Source: Acipenser ruthenus
Lineage: Eukaryota; Chordata; Actinopteri; Acipenseriformes; Acipenseridae
Assembly: GCF_902713425.1 (NCBI RefSeq)
Contig: NC_081217.1
Span: forward strand, 12,916,589-12,980,588
Direction: 5' to 3'
DNA: 64,000 nucleotides
Part shown: in pieces, positions 21,125-32,187 of the stretch
Position numbering within the stretch: the first letter of the stretch is position 1
Layout: each line of letters begins with the position of its first letter
Program-made: the position numbers and the translations under genes
The notes under the pieces: generated by a model
Seen by the model: only the letters and a program-made list of their open reading frames with translations
What the model was told of the DNA's origin: nothing
Database searches by the model: none

Positions 21125-22164
21125 GGCTTTCGACTGCAGTTATATCGACCATCCAGAGTGCGAGAGCGCCCTCTACTAGGTCGCAGTATGCGTATAAGTG
21201 GCAGCTGTTTCAGAGTTGGTGTCTGGCTGAGAGCCACGACCCAGTCTCCTGTCCTATGGCAGTAATATTGCAGTTTCTACAGAAACTGCTGGATGAAGGG
21301 AAATCTCCTTCTACACTTAAAGTGTATTTAGCTGCCATTTCGGTTTGTCATGTACGCATTGACGGGTTATCACCTGGTTGCCATTTTTTGGCATCTCAGT
21401 TTCTGAAAGGTGCAAGACGCTTGCGGCCTCCAAGAACGACCAGTTTACCGTCGTGGAGCCTTGATGTGGTGCTAGAAGCCCTTACCAAGGCACCGTTTGA
21501 GCCTCTCCACAGCGTGGATATGAAGCTCATATCTATTAAGACAGCTTTTTTGCTGGCTGTGGTATCAGCAAAACGCGTGAGCGAGTTACATGCACTTTCA
21601 GTGCATCCTTCTTGTACTCGTTTTGCAGGAGACGGTTCTAAGGTCTCCATGCGCCCTAATCCGGCCTTTTTACCAAAGGTTATATCCCCGTTCCACATGA
21701 ACCAGTCAGTCGAGTTGATGGCGTTCCATCCTCCTCCTTTTTCTTCCCCAGAGGAAGAGCGGTTACACATGCTCTGCCCCGTGAGGGCATTGAGGTGTTA
21801 TATGGACCGTACAAAGACTGTGAGGCAGACAGAACAGTTGTTCATATGCCATGGTTCTAGATCTTTGGGTCAGCCGCTGTCTAAACAGCGCCTTTCCCAC
21901 TGGATAGTGGATGCTATTAAATTAGCGTATGAATCTGCAGGCCTTCCACCACCAGGGCAGTTGAAGGCGCATTCTACCAGGGGTATGGCGACATCCTGGG
22001 CCCTCTTTCGAGGGGTGCCGGTGTCTGATATTTGCGCGGCAGCCAGTTGGGCTACGCCGCATACTTTCATGAGGTTTTACAGGTTAAATGTACTGGATTC
22101 CTCTGCTCCACTGTTTGGAGCATCTGTTTTACACTCTACGACGCCTCAGGATGCGGACGTATAG
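20689..22164 (+). CDS. DIRS tyrosine recombinase (copy B)
   Basis: Open for 491 codons; the first ~145 overlap the methyltransferase-like region, so the real start is unclear. The N-terminal SAM-like domain begins near STAVISTIQSARAPSTRSQY. Catalytic residues expected for the family are present: Arg296 (SAKRVSELHAL), His428 and Arg431 (AHSTRGMATSWALF), Trp454 (AASWATPHTF) and the likely nucleophile Tyr464 (RFYRLN). It would integrate circular DNA copies by recombination at a GTT core, which agrees with the flanks. No DDE integrase is present, as expected. Confidence 0.93.
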   Translation: MASPPSSGGAHLGMVRHSAGRSLRFARDHALSSMVLGEGPRQPPGGGCTGSRMAARAPVCLSTDSDAPRLLGEGQGRASDSDSDRSSVASENMVPESSAVTARSPEGTPFASGLVVPSSRTALASEPQTHAVVGLAPERERLSALGLSTAVISTIQSARAPSTRSQYAYKWQLFQSWCLAESHDPVSCPMAVILQFLQKLLDEGKSPSTLKVYLAAISVCHVRIDGLSPGCHFLASQFLKGARRLRPPRTTSLPSWSLDVVLEALTKAPFEPLHSVDMKLISIKTAFLLAVVSAKRVSELHALSVHPSCTRFAGDGSKVSMRPNPAFLPKVISPFHMNQSVELMAFHPPPFSSPEEERLHMLCPVRALRCYMDRTKTVRQTEQLFICHGSRSLGQPLSKQRLSHWIVDAIKLAYESAGLPPPGQLKAHSTRGMATSWALFRGVPVSDICAAASWATPHTFMRFYRLNVLDSSAPLFGASVLHSTTPQDADV

Positions 22165-22340
22165 AGTGGTTGATAGCATGGTGTTGACTGTTCCACCTTT
22201 AAGACAGGTGTCATTACGAGCATAGACGCTGAGGCGCAGCTCCGCATATGCCTAGATGTTCTGCCTACGCAGTTGCGTTATGACGTAAGTCTGTCCTACT
22301 GCCGAGAATCCTCCCTCGCGACGGCTTGGGTACACTGTTC

Positions 22341-22429
22341 CCATACCTTGATGGTTATTTTCGACTTGAAAGGGAACGATAGGTTGCGGATGCAACCCCG
22401 GTTCCCTGAAAGAGAAAATAACCATCAAG
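22341..22429 (+). repeat. Internal complementary region of DIRS copy B
   Basis: Left half (to AAAGGGAAC) copies the complement of the left element end; right half (from GGTTGCGGATGCAACCCCGG) copies the complement of the right end. The two outer ends are thus stored joined head to head, as in DIRS-1. Confidence 0.9.
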
Positions 22430-22461
22430 CCGCGTGGTCGCTTCAGAAGCCTTCACGGCCT

Positions 22462-22666
22462 GAAGAGCAAAAGAGGAAGTGAGTCTCTGCGCGCTGCGTA
22501 TAGTAAGCTCCCAAGGGGGCGGGCTTACGTGGCAGCTCGCGCAGAGGCCTATCGGCAGCTTTGCTATAAAAGCTCAGCCAATCGCTACTGCCTGACGGCA
22601 ATATCCCATACCTTGATGGTTATTTTCTCTTTCAGGGAACCGGGGTTGCATCCGCAACCTATCGTT
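22462..22666 (+). repeat. Right inverted terminal repeat of DIRS copy B
   Basis: Reverse complement of 15765-15946 over its inner part, then an end-specific sequence TTTCAGGGAACCGGGGTTGC...CCTATC and the GTT. Confidence 0.93.
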
Positions 22667-22756
22667 CTACTTCATATCGCACCGGTTCATTTTGTTAAAG
22701 AATGTTCATTTTGGCACCATTCCAAATGCTGTGGTTTCTTTTAAGAAGAAAATTCA

Positions 22757-22830
22757 TGGCCCGTACGGGGATCGAACCCGCAACCTTGGCGTTATTAGCA
22801 CCACGCTCTAACCAACTGAGCTAACCGGCC
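22757..22830 (-). tRNA. tRNA-Ile(AAT)
   Basis: Minus strand: GGCCGGTTAGCTCAGTTGGT, loop CTAATAA (anticodon AAT), GCGGGTTCGATCCCCGT, acceptor GGGCCA. Matches the vertebrate Ile(AAT) consensus closely; one base differs just before the T stem. Probably functional. Confidence 0.9.
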
Positions 22831-23118
22831 ACACACATGGAGCGCGTTAATAAAACCCGAGAAAAACAAGGCCTGCGGACATTATGATTACCAAGATGTT
22901 ATGTTAAACTCAACAATAACACATTCAAAGTATTGGAAAGGTATAATTAGAGGTCTCATCTTTATGAGGCAGTTTAGCAGTGTGAAGAAAGTGGCGAGGT
23001 GCGGGCTTGCGGTGACTTTCTCTCATTTAAAAAGCTGTGATTTGAATACTAAAAAGAAAAACATGTAAAATTACCAAGCATTCGGTGGACGTTTTAGAAA
23101 TAAATGAACAAGAACAGT

Positions 23119-23199
23119 TGTCAGAAGTGGGGTTCGAACCCACGCCTCCATGGAGACTTGACCTGACCACAGCGCCTTAGACCGCTAGGCCATCCTGAC
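23119..23199 (-). tRNA. tRNA-Leu(CAG), probably decayed
   Basis: Leu tRNA with anticodon CAG, but box A reads GGCCTAGCGG instead of GGCCGAGCGG and the anticodon stem (CTGTG/CAAG) has lost a base and pairing. Confidence 0.75.
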
Positions 23200-23619
23200 T
23201 TACACCGACGACTTTGCACAACGCTGCAGCACACTGCTGAACCTCCAATGTCTGACGCTGCAGTAAATCACCTGGCGTGTGCGTGTACTTGTTCTTTTTC
23301 TGTTTATATTAAGGAGGGCGACAGGTTTTGTCGCATTCTGTATGGAATCACAAGGACACTCCTCTTACTGAAAGAAAATATACTGCAAACAGAGCGATCG
23401 CTTCACGGTTTGAATCAAAATCAGAACAGTCTGTTAGCAAATGAACTTCATCAAAAAACACAAAGGCATTACATAAATGTTACAGATATATTTCATAGAC
23501 AGAACAGTTGTAACATATTTGAGTACATTTCTAAACAATCTGCTAATAACAGACATAATATCAAAGCGCTATAATTTATTTTCAGATCTTATGAAAGACA
23601 AGTATGGTTGCGCATTATA

Positions 23620-24095
23620 TCACAGAAAACAGGATAATCATAGCGCTTCATTTAATCCCTCGGGTTGTACCGTATGGAGATAGAAGATCCATTTTGATTC
23701 ACATTGTAATAGTTTTTGATCGAGATTATCACGTCCTCGAGCTTGAAATATTTTTTTGTATGCCGCGGTATTTCAGATCTGAAATGGAATGTTTGGCATC
23801 TACGAAATGTCTAGCTAGTGGTGAATGGATATCTTTTCTCCTAATTGAACTTTTATGCTTGCTCATCAATGCGCAATCGTTACTGTCTAGTAGTTTTACC
23901 AACATATTGCAAATGGTAAGGACAAAAAATCAAATAAATGACATGCGTTGAAGCACAGGTCATCACTTGTAAGACACTGTACTCTTTTTTCGTTGTATGG
24001 CTTGTAAAACGCAAACGCATTATCACAGGCGGCACAATTACGACATGGAAAAAAAAATCCAGTAGATTTGTCCAGTACACCTAGATCTCTCGAAC
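23620..24095 (-). pseudogene. Penelope-like GIY-YIG endonuclease fragment (unit 2)
   Basis: Same remnant as at 7814. Minus-strand pieces show DKSTGFFFPCRNCAACDN, ASTHVIYLIFCPYHLQYVGK and the downstream RGGDN and P-x-GLN block. Decayed. Confidence 0.78.
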
Positions 24096-24885
24096 ATGTA
24101 AATGAATCAGCCCTTAATAAACACTGTCCGTGTTCATTTCTGTGTATATGACATTGTCTATAACCAATATCTGTTATGTAAGCGTATTGGTATGAAACCA
24201 ATCGCAATTAATGCGATCCGTGTTTTCAATCAGTTTGATAGTTTTAATCAATCATCGAAAAAGCAGCAGTGCTTTGCAACTGTAGTTCATCTTTCTTACG
24301 TTTAGGTAAGATACCCACTCAGAACGTGTGCGCTTCCTCCAGCCCCCTAAGGAACACTGGAGCGGTCATCAATAACAGTGAGCAGTTGGTCAAAAACAAC
24401 ACTCGCTGTCTTCTTCACGCTCAAAAACGAACACTCTCACTCTTCCTCGTGGGTAGCGAGCCCAAACACTTTCAAAACACATTTCGCTAGCAAATCACTA
24501 TAGAAATGATCCCTGAAAGTATTGTTTTATGGGCAAGTGGCCGACCGTCTCCTTCCAACTCTAAATGGCACCGGTGCTGTGCCGGTGACAAATAAACAGG
24601 AGCACTTTCATATAATGCAATTGATGTAGCCCAGTGAGTTGTTACAATAACATTTCAAACTCATTCCAGACTGCAGGCGGTTAAAAGCTTAATTGGGTTC
24701 AAGTTTCTCGTATGATTTAAAAAGTACGAGCCAGTTGCCTCATTTGCATTGCCTGCCTTCCTCCTTTGCACTGTGACGTCTATCAAATGTGTGCTTAAAA
24801 TCTGATGAATACGATTCCCATTTGAACCGTAAATATTTTAATTATACGCATACAGTGTTCTGTTGGGCTCCGAGGGTGTTATCTA

Positions 24886-24956
24886 ATAAAACAACGTAAT
24901 CGGTGAGCGCGTTCGGCTTAACCAAAACGTTGCTGTTTCAAGCCCACGCAGGGACG
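24886..24956 (+). pseudogene. tRNA-Asn relic
   Basis: Same decayed Asn tRNA as in units 1 and 2, nearly identical to the unit 2 copy. Confidence 0.75.
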
Positions 24957-25717
24957 AGGCATTCTTTTTGTCAATCGCCTTTCTGTCAAGCCAGTAAACC
25001 TGTATATAATAAGAAACATTCAACAGCTCGGAAACACCATAATAGAATCCAATGCCTTTACAAATGTGTTTTGAAACTGTTCATTTTTCACCAAAATGCG
25101 GTTCTCAAAAATTGTTTTGCCTACTTTTTTCTATTGCTATTATTATTTTTTCCAGAGTAAGACTTAAAAGCAAACATTCATGAAATAGGTAAACACTGCT
25201 ACAGCGCTTGAACTGTCTCAACAAACGTTCAGCTCTAAAACGTGTACATTGAAAGACTATTAACATCTTTAACACAATCATGTGTGTTCCAATAGCGGCT
25301 ATTCCACATGGTGATCAATAAAGTGAATGCTGGCTTTGTTCACATATTAGCAAGACGTTTTCAGGATTCACGCATATTCTGAACAAGCACACTAGAATAT
25401 GGTAATGAAAGGACAGGAAAATAACAGGTTTATTGGCTCTGGTCTTGTATCGTCACCCTGACTACTGTCAGGTAAGGAAGTGGCATTAATCAAAACGTAA
25501 TTATGTAAGGTTACCAATGTGCAAATACGAAGCATATTAAAACTTCTTCACAATCTTAAATCTTCCCACATGCATTTCAAACACTTACTGATAAGTACGG
25601 CCCTTTCCCAATGTAACTGCTTTGTTTGAACACCAAAGATGGCTTGGATATTTATGAAACCACAATACTATTGTTCACACTTTCTTTAGAACTACCAAAT
25701 GTGCGCTTTCCATGTCA

Positions 25718-25791
25718 GCCCTAGTGGCCTAATGGCTAAGGCCACTGGCCTCCTAAGCCAGGGATAGTGGGTTCGAGTCCCATCTGGGGTG
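25718..25791 (+). tRNA. tRNA-Arg(CCT)
   Basis: GCCCTAGTGGCCTAATGGCT, fully paired anticodon arm CTGGC-CTCCTAA-GCCAG, GTGGGTTCGAGTCCCAT, CTGGGGTG. Best Arg copy of the array; likely functional. Confidence 0.88.
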
Positions 25792-26228
25792 GGGTTTTGT
25801 TATAAAATCGAACATAATTGTGTTATGTTTTATTGGCATGTGATATTTTGTAGATCTTGTTATCTGCTAAGTCCGCTCACACTAGCCACAACGTGCTTGA
25901 GTGCTGTGGCAGCAGCCATGAAGCAAGTCAGTTTTTCAGTTGAAATAAAGATCTACTTTGTTTTTTGTGTATGGGTGGTTTGAAAAGATCACTTAAATTG
26001 CTACGTATTTTGAAATAAAGATGTATTCATTATTATGAACGTTGACAGAAAGGATATTGTATTTACATTTCCCACGTGTGCTTGCCTTGTATAAATCGAT
26101 GGAGTTTCAACAAAGGCATTTGACTTCGGTTCATGTTAGCCTATAGTGCCATCTGCAGCATTACCGCGGGTGTCGTTTACTTCTTTTGACAATAATATGG
26201 ATCATTTCACAGCCCAATGTAAGAACAT

Positions 26229-26310
26229 GTAGTCGTGGCCGAGTGGTTAAGGCGCTGGACTAGAAATCCATTGGGGTTTCCCCGCGCAGGTTCGAATCCT
26301 GACGACTACG
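26229..26310 (+). tRNA. tRNA-Ser(AGA)
   Basis: 82 nt, acceptor GTAGTCG pairs with CGACTAC, anticodon loop CTAGAAA (AGA), long variable arm, B box GGTTCGAATCC. Near consensus and likely functional. Confidence 0.92.
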
Positions 26311-26475
26311 TATGCTTTCTTTTTAATTGTATGTGTTCATTCCTAATACATGTTTAAAGATGAGGAATCTGAAATATTACTGGTTCTACTTCATATCGCA
26401 CCGGTTCATTTTGTTGAAGAATCTTCATTTTGGCACCATTTCAAATGCTGTGGTTTCTTTAAAGAAGAAAAGTCA

Positions 26476-26549
26476 TGGCCCGTACGGGGATCGAACCCAC
26501 GACCTTGGCGTTATTAGCACCACGCTCTAACCAACTGAGCTAACCGGCC
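26476..26549 (-). tRNA. tRNA-Ile(AAT)
   Basis: Minus strand GGCCGGTTAGCTCAGTTGGT, loop CTAATAA (AAT), GGTTCGATCCCCGTACGGGC. One T-stem pair is changed to a wobble. Likely functional. Confidence 0.9.
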
Positions 26550-26837
26550 ACACACATGGAGCGCGTTAATAAAACCCGAGAAAAACAAGGCCTGCGGACA
26601 TTATGATTAACAAGATGTGATGTTAAACTCAACAATAACACATTCAAAGTATTGGAAAGGCATAATTAGAGGTCTCATCTTTATGAGGCAGTTTAGCAGT
26701 GTGAAGAAAGTGGCGAGGTGCGGGCTTGCGGTGACTTTCTCTCATTTAAAAAGCTGTGATTTGAATACTAAAAAGAAAAACATGTAAAATTACCAAGCAT
26801 TCGGTGGACGTTTTAGAAATAAATGAACAAGAACAGT

Positions 26838-26918
26838 TGTCAGAAGTGGGGTTCGAACCCACGCCTCCATGGAGACTTGACCTGACCACAGCGTCTTAGA
26901 CCGCTCGGCCATTCTGAC
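26838..26918 (-). tRNA. tRNA-Leu(CAG), possibly decayed
   Basis: Anticodon CAG and box A (GGCCGAGCGG) are kept, but the anticodon stem has the same one-base loss as in unit 2 (CTGTG/CAAG), so units 2 and 3 share this change. Confidence 0.78.
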
Positions 26919-27339
26919 TTACACCGACAACTTTGCACAACGCTGCAGCACACTGCTGAACCTCCAATGTCTGAAGCTGCAGTAAATCACCTGGCGTGTG
27001 CGTGTACTTGTTCTTTTTCTGTTTATATTAAGGAGGGCGACAGGTTTTGTCGCATTCTGTATGGAATCACAAGGACACTCCTCTTACTGAAAGAAAATAT
27101 ACTGCAAACAGAGCGATCGCTTCACGGTTTGAATCAAAATCAGAACAGTCTGTTAGCAAATGAACTTCATCAAAAAACCACAATGGCATTACATAAATGT
27201 TACAGATATATTTCGTAGACAGAACAGTTGTAACATATTTGAGTACATTTCTAAACAATCTGCTAATAACAGACATAATCTCAAAGCGCTATAATTTATT
27301 TTCAGATCTTATGAAAGACAAGTATGGTTCCGCATTATA

Positions 27340-27815
27340 TCACAGAAAACAGGATAATCCTAGCGCTTCATTTAATCCCTCGGGTTGTACCGTATGGAGA
27401 TAGAAGATCCATTTGGATTCACATTGTAATAGTTTTTGATCGAGATTATCACGTCCTCGAGCTTGAAATATTTTTTTTGTATGCCGCGGTATTTCAGATC
27501 TGAAATGGAATGTTTGGCATCTACGAAATGTCTAGCTAGTGGTGAATGGATATCTTTTCTCCTAATTGAACTTTTATGCTTGCTCATCAATGCGCAATCG
27601 TCACTGTCTAGTAGTTTTACCAACATATTGCAAATGGCAAGGACAAAAAAACAAATAAATGACATGCGTTGAAGCACAGGTCATCACTTGTAAGACACTG
27701 TACTCTTTTTTCGTTGTATGGCTTGTAAAACGCAAACGCATTATCACAGGCGGCACAATTACGACATGGAAAAAAAATCCAGTAGATTTGTCCAGTACAC
27801 CTAGATCTCTCGAAC
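27340..27815 (-). pseudogene. Penelope-like GIY-YIG endonuclease fragment (unit 3)
   Basis: Same remnant as in units 1 and 2. A minus-strand piece reads LLDSDDCALMSKHKSSIRRK then DIHSPLARHFVDAKHS; further upstream on that strand PCRNCAACDN. Ngaro inserted 80 bp beyond it. Confidence 0.78.
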
Positions 27816-27895
27816 ATGTAAATGAGTCAGCCCTTAATAAACACTGTCCGTGTTCATTTCTGTGTATATGACATTGTCTATAACCAATATCTGTT

Positions 27896-28071
27896 CAGTA
27901 GTTCGGGACAAACACCAATCACAAAATGTTTTAGTACAAATATTTATTGTAGAGAATGCGGAGTATGCGATTTAACAGAAAAGTATGCTGTATATACACA
28001 TTCATTTGGCATCAAACCTAACTTGGTTTGAGGGTTCGCTGCCTGGCCAACTGGACGAGGCTGAGACCCCC
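27896..28071 (-). repeat. Ngaro split direct repeat, half B, outer copy
   Basis: 176 bp starting (plus strand) CAGTAGTTCGGGACAAACAC and ending GCTGAGACCCCC; repeated at 28282-28457. Confidence 0.93.
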
Positions 28072-28125
28072 ATTTGATAAAACATAAAAACTGTTAAGAA
28101 AGGTGGAGATGGGGAGGTGGTGGGT

Positions 28126-28281
28126 TACGATGAAATCAAAACGCAACTGAGAGATAAGTGAAGAGGGTATTTATAGTGCTAACAATTTAAATTAGCTAAT
28201 GTGTAAATTGAATGATTCAATTTGGTGATGCGGAGATTGGTGTCTGACCCTCCTCCCGAACTTTAATTATAAATTTCATTT
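28126..28281 (-). repeat. Ngaro split direct repeat, half A, inner copy
   Basis: 156 bp from TACGATGAAATCAAAACGCA to TTTCATTT, repeated at 33667-33822 with very few differences. Confidence 0.93.
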
Positions 28282-28457
28282 CAGTAGTTCGGGACAAACA
28301 CCAATCACAAAATGTTTTAGTACAAATATTTATTGTAGAGAATGCGGAGTATGCGATTTAACAGAAAAGTATGCTGTATATACACATTCATTTGGCATCA
28401 AACCTAACTTGGTTTGAGGGTTCGCTGCCTGGCCAACTGGACGAGGCTGAGACCCCC
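28282..28457 (-). repeat. Ngaro split direct repeat, half B, inner copy
   Basis: Same 176 bp as 27896-28071; directly follows TTTCATTT of half A. Confidence 0.93.
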
Positions 28458-28689
28458 AAAAAGAACAAGCCGGTCTCAATGCCACAATTAGAATTGAATA
28501 TAGCCCACTTGAAGGTTTAGCCAACCTTTAACAAATGATCATCAGCACGCAGGAGAGGAAAACAAAACCCATTTTTGGGAAATAAACCTCTGGGAATCCA
28601 TGGCTGATTCGATTGCCCTTCCTCCAGGCAGGCTACTAACACTTAAGAGCACATTTCTGTAAAAGCATTTTTAGGCTCCATAATATTTG

Positions 28690-28800
28690 TTATAATGTAA
28701 ACTTGGTAAGCACTGGAGGACCAACGACCTAACCGTTTGATAAGAGAGTCTGGAACTCAGTGGGAAAAAGCTGCTACGATTCTGAAGGAAGGACCGGAAA
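28690..28800 (-). pseudogene. Ngaro tyrosine recombinase C-terminus (fossil)
   Basis: The minus strand shows SFRIGAAT, then SLIKRLGRWSSSAYQVYI, the C-terminal catalytic signature (R, W and Y) of Ngaro recombinases. The rest of the recombinase is expected between about 28800 and 29570 but is too decayed for me to place. Confidence 0.75.
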
Positions 28801-29572
28801 ACTGCTCAGCTGCGAATCCGGACCTGGAAATAAATCAGGTGAAAGAAGAACAAATGTTGGGTGACGATTGTTCAGTTTTCGTTAATAAACAGCGGGCCTG
28901 AGGGTGATGCGCCCTGAGAAAGATGGAGATGGACAAGAGAGAAAGGGGTCATATGGGCCAACATGGGAGTTTAATTTATAAACAAAATTGAAAAGCTTTC
29001 TCTAATCTTCCTGGTCCGTTTTACTTCTTTTGAGCAGGAAGGAAAGGGTATCAGATGAGGGGATTGCTAGGTCAGAGATTAAGGGGTGAATCTGGGGGTT
29101 GAATTTGAGAGCGATGTAGACTCCCAGCACCTATGGGAACCCAAGAAGGCTAAGAGAAAGAGCTGTACGATTTTACCTAAAACAGGCAGGAGAAGCTGGA
29201 GCAGATGAGAGGCACCAAGAGAGTACGTTGATGGCAATAGGTAGGCAAGCAGGAGGAGAAAGAGATTGATAGTTGAAGCCCTTTCAGGATTAGTGAAATT
29301 TGTGAGTTGCAGAGTGTAGAGCTGGGACACTGAAATTGAGTTGAGTTTGTAGAAAAACTTGATGCCGGAAATTCAAATCTTATAGCTCTGTTCTTAAGGG
29401 ACATAAAACAGGATGACACTATGGGCACTGAAAATGATGGAAAGGAATGTTGAATGCAAAGTGAAATTTTAAAGCAATTCCAGGATGACCGGTACATTTG
29501 CAGTGAGCGGGGAGTGCTGAGAAGAGTTGTTTCTTGAGCCTGCAGAAATCAGGGAATGCAGCATGTGGCTCA

Positions 29573-30150
29573 CATGAATGTCAGGTCTGAAAAATGAGGA
29601 ATCTGAGTTTGCAGGAGGTAGTCTTCGGAAGCCAATGCTCTGAATCTCTGCATTTGGAAACGAGAAAGAGAATCAATTATATTCAGGTGGCCGAGAATGT
29701 GTTGAGCTCTGAAAATGAACTGATGAGTAACAGATAAACAGGTAATCCTTCTGAATATTCTCATTATATGGTGGGAGAATGAACGATCTTGTTAAAGATT
29801 TAGACTGAAGGTGAATTGTGAGTGGAGAAGAATGGATTTTGAGCCCAGGAAGACCCCCAAAAGGAGTGCGGCTACAGCAAATGGACACACTTTGCGCAAT
29901 GACGAGGAGTGATCGGTTATAGGAATAATGCTGAATTCGTTGGGCCATGGAGCAGAAAACCAATTTTCCCTTGTAGTATCCTCCAAAGCCAAGAGAGGGA
30001 GCTGCATCTTTGAACGGCTGAATGTCTTTGTGCAGCAGGAGACAGTTGTCGTAAAAGAAAGTACTGCCATTCCTTTCTTTTAGTAGGAGCTCCCACAGGC
30101 GGAGTTCCTTGCGAAAAAAAGGAACCAAACCATAAGTACGACATCATTGA
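29573..30150 (-). pseudogene. Ngaro RNase H region (fossil)
   Basis: Minus-strand pieces read FFRKELRLWELLLKERNG, then KDAAPSLGFGGYYKGKLVF (RNase H core) and FRAQHILGHLNIIDSLSRFQ (RNase H end), in the Ngaro pattern. Broken; the preceding reverse transcriptase is displaced by the LINE fragment and repeats at 30225-32790. Confidence 0.8.
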
Positions 30151-30224
30151 GGGAATCGACAGAAAGGATCAAATAGAGAGAAGGTAGGAGATAAAAGCTC
30201 TGCCTCGAGGATTTATCCTCATTG

Positions 30225-31790
30225 CGTACAAATTGCAAAGCATATGACATGGTTTATTTAAATTTCGAGAAAGCTTTTGACAAAGTCCCACAAAGATTAA
30301 TTTCTCATATTGAACGCAGTAGGGATTCAATGAAATGCATGCACGTGGATTAGGGAGTAGTTAACATGTAGAAAACAGAAGGCCTCCAGAGTATGCAGTA
30401 TTGCAGCCCTGACTGATATTCAAAGAAATGGGAATGGTTTTGAAAGTGTTTGAATAAACTGCCGGTAAGCTGAAAGAAGAAAAGCATCTCACAGAGAAGA
30501 CCACTATGGGGTCGTGCTGGACACCCATGGTGGCCAGGGAGGTCACTGCAGGGGCCTGCTGAATGCCTGCAGTGAGGGGAGGGTAACCTAAAAGGTTACA
30601 TTTGGAAGACTGCGGAGGTAAGGAATAGAAGGGGGCAGTGGGGCCCTGTTGAAGCTCGCAGCTGGTAGAAAACCGTTTGACAGAGAAGGGAGCACTATGG
30701 GGGCCTGCTGGACGCCCATAGTGGCCAGCGAGGTCACTGCAGGGGCCTGCAGTGATGGGGGGTGGGGAATGCGGGAGCAGCCGCACCCAACTGTAATTAC
30801 TGATTAGAGGAGACATCAAAAATAGAGCAAGGTAACCAGTGGTGTATTACAGGGATCAGTATTAGGTCCTCTGCTATTCCTAAACTACATAATGATTTAG
30901 ATTATGGCATAGTAAGCAGACTTGTTAAATTTGCACACAACACAAAAATAGGTGGAGTGGCAAACACTGTTGCAGCAGCGAAGGTCATTCAAAATGATCT
31001 AGACAGCATTCAGAACTGGGCAAGCACATGGCAAATGACATTTAATAGAGAAGTGTAAAGTACTGCACACAGGCAAGAAAAATGTGCATTATAAATATCA
31101 TATGGAAGATACTGAAATTGAAGAAGGAATCTATGAAAAAGACCTAGGAGTTTATGTTGACTCAGATATGTCTTCATCTAGACAATGTGGGGAAGCTGTA
31201 AAAAGGCCAACAAGATGCTTGGATATATTGTGAAAAGTTTTGAATTTAAAATCAAGGGAAGTAATGTTAAAAATGTACAATGCATTAGTAAGACCTCACC
31301 TAGAATACTGTGTTCAGTTCTGGACACTTCATTAAAAGAAAAAGGATATTGCTGCTCCAGAAAGAGTGCAAAGAACAGCGACCAGAACTGTCCCGGATTT
31401 AAAACACATGACGTATGCAGACAGGCCAAAAGAAAAGAAGCTATTCAGACTTGAACAAAGACTACGCGGTGATCTGATTCAAGCTTTCAAAATCCTAAAA
31501 GGTATTGACAACGTCAACCCAGGAGACTTTTTGAACCAGGACCAGGGGTCACAGATGGAAATTAGACAAAGGGGCATTCAGAACAGAAAATAGGAGGCAC
31601 TTTTTTACATAGAATATTGTGAGGGTCTGGAACCAACTTAGTAATGTTGAAGCCGACACCCTGGGATCCTTCTTGATGATACTCCGAGATCAATAAGCTA
31701 CTAACAACCAAACGAGCAAGATGGGCTGAATGGCATCCTCTTGTTTGCAAATTCTCCCATGCTCCCATGTAGTTTAAATGGCCTAGGAGG
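30225..31790 (+). mobile_element. CR1-like LINE 3' fragment inside Ngaro
   Basis: Plus-strand RT pieces: DMVYLNFEKAFDKVPQRL (30247-30301), then after an intervening block (about 30384-30793) GVLQGSVLGPLLF, the C-terminal EKDLGVYVDSDMSSSRQCGE and [15 protein letters not shown], and a tail with RLRGDLIQAFKILKG. It ends with GGGCTGAATGGCATCCTC, a common fish CR1-type 3' end. 5' truncated and full of stops and frame changes. The catalytic Y-x-D-D box is not seen intact. Confidence 0.8.
30384..30793. repeat. Minisatellite-related block interrupting the CR1-like LINE
   Basis: Sequence on both sides belongs to one LINE (ATGTAGAAAACAGAAG before, ACTGATTAGAGGAGACATC after). The block holds hairpin units like those at 32188-32790 (CACTATGGGGG...CCCATAGTG at about 30692-30722) and resembles 32880-33030. 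Copied or moved from the neighbouring array, probably by recombination. Confidence 0.6.
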
Positions 31791-32187
31791 GACAGAAGAT
31801 TGCGTTTAGTAGGGGGGGGGGCGGACCGGACCGGACAGAAAAGTGGAAATATAAAAAATACAATCCCCTGAGGACAGGCTCAATGGGCATGATTTTAAAT
31901 GTGTTTGATATATTGGCTTTAGCCAGTCATGCGTTTTTCCCAGCAATTTTGATTAAGAATATGGCGTGGTCGATTTGCATATTGCAGGGAACAATCTTCG
32001 TGAGGGACTGTTGAGGCTGGGTGTGGTGGAGTTACGGTGAGCGGAAATGAAGGAAGTTACAGGCAGAATAGCACAGGTTCCTTCAATGAAGTTATTACAA
32101 ATCTGGCAAAACAATCTCTGGATACAAATGCTCAAAACTGCCGATGAGCAGTGAGGGAAGGGAACCAGAAAGGTTAGGGAACCTGCA

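Larger units (their letters stand above)
15765..22666 (+). mobile_element. DIRS-type retrotransposon copy B, looks whole
   Basis: About 6.9 kb bounded by GTT at 15765-15767 and 22664-22666. The empty site in unit 3 (26375-26395: ATTACTGGTTCTACTTCATA) has one GTT, so no longer target duplication was made. Contents: left inverted repeat, leader with two A tracts, GC minisatellite, gag-like ORF, RT/RNase H/methyltransferase-like ORF, tyrosine recombinase ORF, internal complementary region and right inverted repeat. All three ORFs are open from end to end, so it looks whole and is probably the youngest DIRS copy here. Confidence 0.95.
14081..24859 (+). repeat. tDNA repeat unit 2 (interrupted by DIRS copy B)
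   Basis: Unit with Asn relic, Arg, Ser, Ile and Leu tRNAs and the Penelope fragment. DIRS copy B splits the Ser-Ile spacer. A 161-bp tandem duplication lies at 15122-15443. Stretches 14180-14938, 15013-15610, 22831-23118, 23200-23619 and 24100-24859 hold no gene I can recognise; they are spacer shared with units 1, 3 and 4. Length without DIRS is about 3.9 kb. Confidence 0.87.

Noticed and set aside
27896-28457. Interpretation as a tandem LTR or two nested non-autonomous copies
   Set aside because: The A-B-A halves here plus the lone A half at 33667-33822 fit Ngaro split direct repeats better, and Ngaro proteins lie between.
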